Of a stretch of DNA of 64,000 bases, positions 55,301 to 64,000 are shown piece after piece; the stretch's first letter is position 1, and the number at the start of each line of letters is the position of its first letter. Location of the stretch: positions 253,001-317,000 of the forward strand of contig NADL03000590.1 in NCBI GenBank assembly GCA_002205965.3, in the 5' to 3' direction. A model generated the notes under the pieces. The model was not told the origin of the DNA. It searched no databases and saw only the letters and a program-made list of their open reading frames with translations. The translations under genes were made by a program, and so were the position numbers. The stretch comes from Kappaphycus alvarezii (Eukaryota; Rhodophyta; Florideophyceae; Gigartinales; Solieriaceae).

Positions 55301-55966
55301 GCGTCAACGTCCTCCGATTCCTGCAAGCGCGTTTCCCGAATAATTAGTTTTGAAACCACCTCGTGGTAGGTGTATTTTCCGTCTATGATTGCCTCCGATG
55401 TAATGTCGACGTCTTTTTCAGACCTCTCAGCAACGCGCGCTTCCTCTGCATTACCGAAACAATATGTTTAATCCTCTCGAGCTCGCTAATCAGCTCTACA
55501 ATCCTGCTAGAGTATGCAACGATCGTATGTCCTTTCTGCAGCTTCATTGCTTGCAGCTTTGATAATTTTGCATCAATTGATGCCTCAGATACTTTTTGAA
55601 AGGTTTTTTTCAGTATGAATCAAGCCTTTCACGGATGCGTCATCTTACACACCATCGCCTTTCACGATGAATTAATTGAGGTAAGGATGAATGCGAGCGC
55701 GAGGTCCCTCTTTTGTACTTCCTTCTTACGCCGCTCTTTTTCTGCGCCAACCGCCTCTGCGATTTCCCCTCACTGTCCTCCCCATTTGCATCACCGCAAT
55801 CACTAGGGGTCAGTTTACTTACCACATTGTCCTCAAGTGGCGTCTCAACGTAGGTACACAGACCTTTCCCTTTGAGCATGACTTATACGTCATTAGACCA
55901 GGCGAAATAATTGTCCGCCATCAACGCCGGAACCCGAAACTTGAGGATCTCCTTGTTATCATACAT
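52319..55966 (-). mobile_element. Ty1/copia gag-pol with reverse-transcriptase core deleted
   Basis: From ATG 55966 on the minus strand: gag start (RVPALMADNYFAWSNDV); a first zinc knuckle CFSCVKIGHLARDC near 55268 and a degenerate second one (VRKGHIARHC); protease WILDSGCTRQLYN near 55035; GAG-pre-integrase VEWQASLGHCSHDVMKETL with CEPC (54617-54490); integrase WVKSDNGGEY (54197-54168) and YLPESNGRAERLNRTL (54110-54060). Then a GYCKGEAYRILMGDGK stretch and an acidic linker, the reverse-transcriptase N-end DAKDWLKAM (about 53260), and its C-end FLGMTVEYSGDEL. RNase H follows with AAFLDANWAQ, SSKEAEFIAL and SEDNVASI (53116-52319). The junction near 53235 removes the whole catalytic palm including YxDD. 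Other frameshifts and stops occur. The polyprotein cannot have supported its own recent insertion. Confidence 0.9.
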
Positions 55967-56153
55967 CTTTGTGTACTGAAACAGAAATAAACCGAAATGA
56001 AAAAATAAGTGGCAAGATTATTGAAACGATTGAGTTTTTTCGATGCTGTCGTTGAGTGGTTGGAGGAAAATTCCTGGCCCATAACCTATTAGGCCTAATA
56101 TATTTAATTGACTAGCTGACACTCTCTATCTTCAGACTTCCATCACTATCCAA

Positions 56154-56428
56154 TGGTAATCTATAGTTATATACTTTAACATTAAAAGTTGTGATGCATT
56201 CAAACTAGTTTCAGGTCAATAAACCCGCTCATTCAATTTCGAAAGAATTTAATATGCAGTCGAAACCATAGTCGTTTCAACACGATAGCACGATGCTCCA
56301 AAAACTCAGCATAAAAGGGACCCGAGCCGTTCCGTCGCCTCACTTTCCGCCTGGTTCCTGTCCATTCACCAAAGACCACTCTGTTCGGTCGCACTAGCTG
56401 CCAGTCGTAAATAGTTGTCTCTGCAACA
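56154..56428 (-). repeat. 5' LTR of the copia element
   Basis: 275 bp, nearly identical to 52000-52279. Differences seen by eye include caaattc against caatttc, gataacaag against gatagcacg, and cgcttgg against cgcctgg. On the minus strand the sequence just inside the LTR begins TTGGATAGTG, a possible primer-binding site, though the matching tRNA is unknown. Confidence 0.8.
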
Positions 56429-56884
56429 GCGAGGACTTCAAAAAGTTCCGTGAGGGAGTAGAGAATTCTGTTAAGCAAGAAACTGGAGGTATAATTTTTG
56501 ATCGCATAAATTCACTCTGTTTATGTTTCTCTCGTCACTTCCATTTCCTTTATTTCTCCCACCGTTTTATTTTTCTTTTACGCAACGAAATTTAAATTTC
56601 CTTATACTTTTTTATTTTTCTCGTTTCTCTTTTTATTAGCGATTGCCTTCTTTTTTGATGGTAATTATTTTAGTGTTCTTCGTTTACCTGATCTTCTCTG
56701 CCCCGTAATACATTTTTTCATAATCAATAAATTTATTCATGATTATCTCCATAAATCGCCCCTTTAAGGTGGTTTTCACTAAATCCCACTACAAGACCTA
56801 TTTCTGCCTACTTTTTTGATTCAGCGGGCCTGCCAGTATGAATCTTTCGGTACTGTTTAAGTATGTCGAGCGCCTCCTTTAATT
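56429..56884. other. AT-rich intergenic stretch
   Basis: Pyrimidine-rich plus strand (tttctctt-type words, 56515-56720) without a coding frame. Confidence 0.4.
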
Positions 56885-58010
56885 TTACACTTCCCTATAA
56901 AATAACTCGACAATTCACACCCTCTTGACAGCCACCATGCACGGACTACCCCATTCTCTCCCCATCCAAACCCCGTCACACTCGCCCCATCACACACTCT
57001 CCTTTATTCCCCTCGGACCCAACAAAAGTAAAGGAACAACTCCGTCGTCAAACCAGGAAACGTCTTTCGGAGCTCCTTGCTTAACGTCTATCGGAGCTCC
57101 TTACTCATCATCTGGTGGATAGCGAAGCACAGGAATTATTGAAGATGGACCCGGAGGAGGATGGAAAGGTAGGGGAATGCTTCGAGGAGTGTGTGTGCTC
57201 AGAGATGGTGTACGAGATGGAAAAAGAGGAGGTCAGGGACATTTACTGGAGTAAAAAGAAGAAGAGGAGGCTGGGGAGGAATGAGCGGAAGGAGAGGAAG
57301 ATGAGGAGTCCGCGGATGAAAAGAGGTATGTTAAACCGGGTCATAGGAGAGTGGAAGGAATGAACTGATTGGACTATGTGGTCCAAGCTATGGACCCGGC
57401 TGAAGGGGACCCAGGTGAGCTGTATTAGTTACAGGGAGGTACGGCCAATTGTGGCTATCCATGGGAATATATGTTGGGAGTACATGGCTATTTATGAGGT
57501 CTTCAGGAAAGCGCTAGATTATTATCTAGATGATGAATATTTTGAGGAGTAGCCTCATTTAGTTTCCTCAAAGTATCTTTTGTCAAAATCTTTGAGTCCA
57601 CACAAAGTGTTTTCCTACTTTTTCTGGTGCTACTAATAATTTTGTTCATAATTTTGTTTGTAAAAACATTCTACACAAGCTGAGCAAATTGTTTCCTCCA
57701 TTGGAATGAAAGAAAGCTAGGAGTCAACTTCAAATCAAAACCTTCAGTCAGTTCCCAACCCTCTAAGCGAGGGGCCTGCGCCTTTAGTCTTGGTTACTAC
57801 AGCGACCGCTCAGGTTTCAGTACCACTCCTCTCCATTGACCGTTAAAGTCTATTGTGAACTATAGTCGCCTTCAACGACTATCACCTTGGGTAGTTAGTT
57901 GTTTTCTTTTCCGGTGGCGCCAATTTTCCGCTATCAAATCCATCACGGGGGAGGGAGTTGGGTTGCGGAGGAACCCATTGACGTGGAACGGGCGCAAGCC
58001 CGAGCAACCG
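56885..58010 (+). repeat. Third copy of the undescribed unit, with acidic/basic coding frame
   Basis: Aligned by eye to 7690-8860 on the same strand. Matching blocks include ctctccccatccaaaccc near 56956, the coding block DGKVGECFEECVCSEMVYEM (57155-57215) against the GETFEEWVAPELVYE stretch of the right arm, and a tail ending YYLDDEYFEE (57522-57551) against LFGSDL. Next come a 3' block ctcatttagtttcctcaaagta against ctcattgattgttagtttct, and a late block cttgggtagttagtt against cttggggtagttagtt (57887 and 8749). The Glu-rich run of the other copies is here replaced by a Lys/Arg-rich run (KKKKRRLGRNERKERK). Divergence from the inverted pair is greater than between the two arms. Confidence 0.55.
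57142..57552 (+). pseudogene. Third-copy gene of the undescribed unit
   Basis: An open segment from 57115 to 57363 (KMDPEEDGKVGECFEE onward) is followed in another frame by MWSKLWTRLKGTQVS, YREVRPIVAIHGN and EVFRKALDYYLDDEYFEE with a stop at 57550-57552. The two parts overlap near 57360. The order mirrors the gene at 7951-8362. Function is unknown, and no known domain is visible. Confidence 0.4.
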
Positions 58011-61000
58011 GAGGCGGGGCCGGGTTTGAAGGAGCGAGCTACGTTTTCGCGTATTGCAAAGGTTTACTCGAGGTTTTCGGAATGTAATGAGTGCATTTGT
58101 GCGCATTTTTCAATATTTGCTCTTCTCATTACCCTTCATCACCTGTGTATACTTCTCTCGCTCCAACTTCTTCTCTTCCCCACTCTTTATTTATCTGGCT
58201 GAGAAATTACCATCCTCTTATGTTAATACACCGGCTATTTCAAAGTTTGCACGACGCTTTATGGGTATTGCTTTCAATTTTCACATGATATGAGCAATGT
58301 CAAGCCGATTACTTTGTACAAACTTGCACAGATTACAGTCTTTGCTGAATATTTTGTCGACATTGGGCTCATTACAGTTTTATGAAATATCCATGTCCCA
58401 AAAATCACTTCCAAGAACCACTACCCTGGCGTTACAGCATGCACCATGTCATTGACTGGCTCCTGGCAGAAAAATATCCTCAAATGTATCTGCTACCATC
58501 AGTCAGTCAATTCTTTATTATTGACGTGCTCCTGGAAACCCTGTTAGCTGGTAACATGAAATTTGTACGCCCCGTCTTCAGCTGTGACCAGTAACTGTAA
58601 GGCCGAGGGCAACATAAAATGGGTAACAAGTTCTTAGGCAACAAGACAGAGAAAAAGAAACTTAACAAAAGGTCCCTAATATGTTGAGGTTTGAGGATGA
58701 GGATTTATGGTGGGAGTCGGAGTTGGAGGAGGAGAACTTAGACGAAGATTGAAAAGATTCGGAAGAAAAATGTGAAGCTACATTTGTCGCCGGTCTGATA
58801 AATGTGGAATCTCAGAAGGATTCTAATAACGACTATGATGATGGAGATAGAGATCATCTCTTGTCATTCAAATATTTAATATTAGAATTTTTTCTATTTT
58901 GGAAATGTACTGGAGTGATAAAGCAAAGGAAGTGATGACTGGGAAGAGTAACCATTTCTATGGTAAATGATTGTTATATCCGTATTAACTTATATTCATC
59001 AATATAGAGGGCACCGATCAGGAATCTATCACAATTGCAGGACTCGGAGAATAGATAATGATATAACTTAAAAATCAGAAACTAATTCGATTAACTGCTC
59101 TTCTCTCAACCGAAATGTGCTCTCCCTTGGCTACTGTAACACCTGAAAAGTCTTTATGACAACAAACGTGATAAATACTTGGTGAGAGCAAAAGAGGGAG
59201 ATTTTTCACGTTTTAAAAAGTTGGATTGAGAGAGAACTAGGAATTTTGTAGAATATTTTGTGTTCATTTTATTTACTTGTATTCTGTCCATCTGAATTTT
59301 CATTTTCTCCTGATTTAACCAATCTGTTTAGTTTTAATCGAACTTTTCGCAAGTTTTGCGTCTGAATAAAAATTTGAGTTCGCAGGGTTGGTATAGTTTA
59401 CGGGGCATTTGGTGTACTTCTTCCGTTCACCTGTTATCATATCATTCGATTCAACGATTGTCAAAGAGCGACTCACCTATGGAAATATGATGAAATAGAC
59501 ATTTAGTTGCAGTTAAAAGAAAAAACAAAAATATTTTTATCATCTTTAAAAGTGCGTCTTGGTTTCATGGAATTGGTGTTTTTAAAAAGTCGAAACTTGA
59601 CAGCATTTACTGGAGTGAGCGCATCCGCATGTTAAATGCATCCGTTCCTTATTGTGGAGGGATATAATATCATCAGTAACAGTTCCCGGGAGTGGGTTAA
59701 GATGTTTCTAGGAACCGTGACAGTTATCTATATTTTACCGGTGTATTGGTTTTACTACCTAGAAACGAATTTTCAGTTTACGCGTCAAAAAAGCCCATCC
59801 TGAAAATTTTATTTCTCTCTATACTGATAATTTTCTGAGGTATGTACGTGCCGTTCGGCCCGAAAAGTAAGTCAAGCTCTCCAAAGTTATAAAAAAAGAA
59901 TGGAGCGGGTGGTAATTCCTCGAACGTGCGCGTCAATAAAATACCGAATAGATGCCGACAAAGGCGAACAAAAATACACCTCTAAAGAAATTAGAACAGG
60001 AGATAAATAAGTAAATTCGAAAGGCACTGCGGTGTGACAAGTTATCTATTGTACTATGCAATAGAGACTTGCGTGCTGTCCGAGCGCATTTCTCTATTAC
60101 GCGATGGTATGACAGAGAAATTGGATAGGTATCTCTTTCTATGAATTGGTGTTAATCCGACGAGAGTTAATACCTAATCCTTTTATTTATGAGTAACCAA
60201 TTTATTTGACGTATCTATACGCTACAGGTCTTTATGGTGGTTCTTTTAATAGATAAATTTGATCAGTAACTATTCTCAACTAACTTATGTATTTTTTAGT
60301 GAGTGAGCTAGAATCTACATGTACTACGCTCGAGCTACAGCACTGGCTATTAAAGAGGCGTTTCTTCTGGATGATTGGGGAATCTAGCAAAACCCCATTG
60401 ACCCTTTGCCCCTAACTTTCTGAAACAAACTTCCATCGTATCCTCTACCCCTTTAACAGCGCCCAATGTGCCCTCCCTATCTGTTTCATAGGAAGAATTT
60501 GTGAGAAATTTTTCCATATTACTGATGCAGATACGGACGGAATAAAATTTTACCTTGCACTGTCGATGGAAGTATGGAACTCTGCCTTGGAGGATGATAT
60601 TAAGGGCCTCTTGGTAGACCCGTGAATTTGTCTAATGTATTTCAAATTTTAAACCTTTATAAGGAGTCAAACAGGAAGCTCTCACCATCATTTGAGATAG
60701 ATTACGTGGCAATGTAATTGATCACCGGAACATATAAACGAAATAAATCTCAGGAGGGAATAGAATTTATTCCTAAAGATAACGGGGAACGTTAATTGAA
60801 GCAGCGACAAAAGAATTTAGAAATTGTGCACAAAAAAGCGCAATTGTGCTGTTGTCGCTCCTCGGAAACCGAAATGAAGAAACGACCGCATCAATGCTGT
60901 TAGTAGTGGAAACAGAATTATCGTGCATAATACAGGTTTTTCAGAATGTGTCAGGGATTTTAATGAATTTTAGGGAAGTGGTAGCGATTAAAAGGACAGA

Positions 61001-61356
61001 GTTTTTCCGAGTTTTCTGATTTATATGTCCCTGAAACTTTATCAGTAAGCCATTTTTGTCACCGAGGCACATTGCAGTAGTTGCATTTATTTTCATGTCT
61101 TATATTTACTATTGTCCTGTGTTTTATATCTTAGAGGGATCCTAGAGGAGACCACTATCGATAAATTTGCGCTTTGAAAAGGATTTGTGCTCTTTGCAGA
61201 GTAGTATATCTTTTTTGATAAAATTGTGAGCTCATTATCATACTTGGTAAAAGTACGTCAATGGAGTCAGGAAAGCACTAAATTTAGTTCGTTGAAAGGT
61301 TCTTTCATTCAATAGTCGCTAATACGACTGAGATGAAAGTTTTCTGCCACTAGTAG
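58011..61356. other. AT-rich gene desert
   Basis: I support no gene. A 70-codon plus-strand frame lies at 58382-58594 (YPCPKNHFQEPLPWRYSM). A short acidic frame starts at ATG 58681 (LRFEDEDLWWESELEEENLD) and, after one stop, continues to about 58935; its composition recalls the undescribed unit, but no alignment is convincing. From 58950 to 61300 only short frames are seen on both strands. No inverted or tandem repeats stood out. Confidence 0.4.
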
Positions 61357-62244
61357 ATGTATCTGCACATTTGCACGGCCCGAGCAAGTGATGCCTCCAG
61401 TTCCGGTTTCTTGGAATTATGTCGTACGAAAATTATTATCCAAAGTCACTCGCTGTGTGGACAGTTTTATCAAGAAAATCCATTTAATATTGTCCCCTTC
61501 TCGTATTATCTAAAAAACTGCAACCCATATTCATGTCCTTGCTCTGGAAGAGTCAGCACCGCAGGTTACTTCTCTAAAAATAAAAACACCCATAGGAAAA
61601 TCTAGGCAACCATTACATCTTACCTATCAGTTTTTTTAAGACGCATACACCTACCTTATATCTTTTCCCTGCAAGTATTCAACCTGCCTTGGGCAACCTT
61701 CTCTCTCAGGCTTTACTGGAGGCGGACCAGTTATGTGATGACGCAGTGTAAAAACTTCGCAAGCCCTTCCCTTAACCGTTCATAATGCTCTCCAGCTGAT
61801 AGGCTCTCCCAAAACCGACTGGAAATATAGAAGCACTTGCTTAAACCAATTCTGAAAAATTAGGACAAGGAATGAAGTATTTGGAATGTGTGAGATGAAG
61901 ACCTATTGTGGCAAGATACGTTTAGCTACCGCACCTCAGGGACTAGAAAGAGCTGAAAAGGTCTGAACAATAGCATAGTGAAATCAAATGAGCGCTGTGC
62001 CTTGGTAATGAAGGCGCCAATGGACAGAAAACTAAAGCGCAAGACCGGTACGATCCATTTTAGCGAGAATGGCACTAGCACTTTACGCCAACTAGCAGGA
62101 ATGATGTTTTGGAACTTTCCTCAATTTAATTTTTGAATATGTCAGCCCTCTACTAAGAGTAAGTACTTGAAATAATTATTGATTAATTTCGATCAAATTT
62201 ATGTCATCACTTTTTAGGCATCCAGAAATACCCTAGGGCTTATT
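61357..62244. other. Intergenic stretch, nothing firmly recognised
   Basis: An 82-codon plus-strand frame (61357-61605) contains several Cys (CPCSGR) but no recognisable domain. No repeat partner was found. Confidence 0.3.
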
Positions 62245-62700
62245 GTCCGGACCAATAGGCGCCCAATTTAGATCTTTTGTTTTTGCAGGTGAAGTCAACT
62301 CAATGAAGGTACCCTTACTCGTCTCTAACGTCGACAGTTATAATTTGGCTGAAAGTTACTTTAATTACCGCACAGTCGTAAACAGTAGTGATCTAGTTAA
62401 AAGGACTTATATCTAAGAGAAAGCTAGGATTTTAGAATAAACGGGCGTCGGCTCTGAGTTTGACTCACAATTTTCCCTCTCCAACTAAATTCAAAACGGT
62501 AACTTTGGCCATAGCCATGATTATCGACCCGTTTTACCAATTTTTGACTCTCTTACCAATCCTTTCTATCTCTCTTGTTGCATTTCTGTGATATTCAGTC
62601 ACCATTGGCACACCTTTCTCCGATGTCTACATATAAATATAAACTCAAGTTTGTCGCTGGTAAACACTTTTTATTCTCCAGTGAAGATACTCAGAGCTGC
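62245..62700 (+). repeat. Dispersed repeat, copy 2 (possible solo LTR)
   Basis: This is the partner of 17500-18020, sharing blocks tgtccggacca, cccaattta, gcaggtgaa, actcgtctctaac, ggctgaaa, agaataaac and agatactcag in the same order. A TATA-like acatataaatataa lies near 62630. It starts TG and a CA lies near 62700, but flanking 5-bp words do not match. No coding sequence of an element adjoins it. Confidence 0.5.
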
Positions 62701-64000
62701 TAACACAAAATATGTCTTGATTTTTATCCGGGGTTTCACTTTTTGAGTAAATTTCCTATTGGTTAGATTATTTTCAAGGTTTTTTCCTTCCACACATCGC
62801 GGTTCGGACTCACAATCTGTATGACAAGTATACCATTCATCCACTTAGAAATCACTACCGCTGTAACAACCAAAGTTATTTTCACAGCAGGAAAGCTATA
62901 CCACTGCATCGTAGAGAAAATTAATAAAAACGAGGAACAGTGAACTACCTGTTATTATTGTTGAGCTTCTGTTGGTTTTCTCATTTTCCGAAGGGATTCC
63001 ATAGATTGAAGGTAAAAATGTGTCACGCGCGTTGATCAACACCCACGATGGAAATAAAATATGTTTCTGGTGCAATAAGAGGCAAAAATGCATAGGAAAA
63101 CAAGCAGCGCAAGAGTTCGAGTCTGTTCCATCTACTTTTACCCCACATTCCGCCAAAATTATTAAGGAAGAGGCCCTTCAGTCAAATCACTCTTTTAAAA
63201 TGTACTCCCTCCCAAAACGGCTACTTATATGCCATCCACACCTGGATGAGTTTCTTCGCGTTCCAACTATATCTTCTCGAATGGAATGCTGTATTTAATC
63301 ATTAAACTATTCAGTGTCTTAGCAACTAGAAAAGCTCCAGTCAGTCCTTTCCCAGTGGCTTGTAGGAACGTTCGTCATCCTTATAGCTAAAAAGTACATG
63401 AATTACCGTCGTACAGCTTTGAAAAAGACTTCGGTAAGACTTATGATTGAAAGTTTTAGGTCAAAAATTCTAAATAGGTGTATAAATACTTTAAATAGAT
63501 TCGAGAATTCATTTAAACAAAGTCTACGGCCTACAATAGTTTTAACACAATTTGATTAAGGGGTGGTGCACTTAAAGACGAGTCAGGCTTAGCGTTTCGG
63601 TCATGATATCTCAAGAACGACGTAAAATCAGCCCATCTGATTTTCTTGTCTCATCAAACGTATTTTAGACAGGCTTTTTGCAGGATATCTTACTGCTATC
63701 AGAGCTCTCGAGCGTACTGGGTAACCTTTTTTATTCACTGCTTAGTGGAATTGGTGTTCAGCAAGAGAATACAATCACACGTCTTTTATTTGAACTAGTT
63801 CTCGAAACACTAAAACTCAAGACAAAATACATTCTGTCTCTGCCCAAAGAAGATGAGAATTTTCAACAGGTATAAATAAAACCGCAGTATAACAAAGAAT
63901 GGCTCAAATTGATGGACCAAAGCGGTCTCTTGAAAGATGCAGACATTATACATTTTCCAGAGGCAACTCCCTTTAAACAGGACGGATGATGATCTCAGCT
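62701..64000. other. Intergenic stretch to the window edge
   Basis: A 92-codon plus-strand frame (63020-63298) has a C-x-x-C pair (CFWCNKRQKC) and is otherwise unrecognised. A 65-codon plus-strand frame at 63678-63875 (LLFELVLETLKLKTKYILSL) is followed after one stop by another 30 or so open codons toward the edge. It could be the end of a coding sequence continuing outside the window. Neither can be assigned. Confidence 0.3.

Noticed and set aside
1-64000. tRNA and rRNA genes
   Set aside because: A read-through for B-box-like ggttcgaatcc words and for conserved rRNA stretches found none. A covariance-model search would be needed to exclude divergent tRNAs.

Overview
The window looks like a gene-poor, transposon-rich stretch of a nuclear genome from a photosynthetic eukaryote, most likely a florideophyte red alga. 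I infer this from one intron-bearing gene with a plausible plastid transit peptide, an intronless LON/RING gene, moderate GC content, and mobile-element protein types I associate from memory with red-algal and oomycete genomes. The species is not determined. There are no operons, rRNA genes, CRISPR arrays or recognisable tRNA genes.

Only three host-type genes can be supported. They are a small NTF2/SnoaL-like protein (11386-11870, minus) broken by a single-base frameshift, a plastid-type DnaJ-like zinc-finger protein with one 108-bp intron (39916-40539, plus), and a LON-domain RING-finger protein of 462 residues (41425-42813, minus). The last two converge and form the only compact genic island.

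Nearly everything else recognisable is a decayed mobile element. From left to right: a copia fragment (1-2160), a DUF7869-like element (3290-4760), an inverted pair of an undescribed unit (5391-8815) with a third copy at 56885-58010, a DDE_1-like transposase piece (16640-17062), a gypsy pol (18230-21651), a reverse-transcriptase tail (23900-24355), a large element of about 6.7 kb with a YqaJ-like nuclease (25200-31950), a hAT element (32930-35121), a Harbinger-like piece (36242-37060), a Tc1/mariner copy (37310-38270), and a 5'-truncated retroelement flanked by a perfect 20-bp direct repeat (38423-39394). Further right come more reverse-transcriptase tails, a deleted copia with candidate LTRs (44700-46740), two reverse-transcriptase copies (47900-49800 and 50360-51700), and a copia element with near-identical LTRs that has lost its reverse-transcriptase core (52000-56428). 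The last 6 kb is AT-rich with nothing recognisable.

Most of these reading frames carry frameshifts and stops. Many stops sit where a family Trp, Arg or Gln codon is expected and need only one transition, which suggests cytosine deamination. The candidates for something undescribed are the three-copy inverted unit encoding an acidic protein, the large YqaJ-nuclease element with palindromic subterminal repeats, and a dispersed short palindrome around TACTGTACAGTA.
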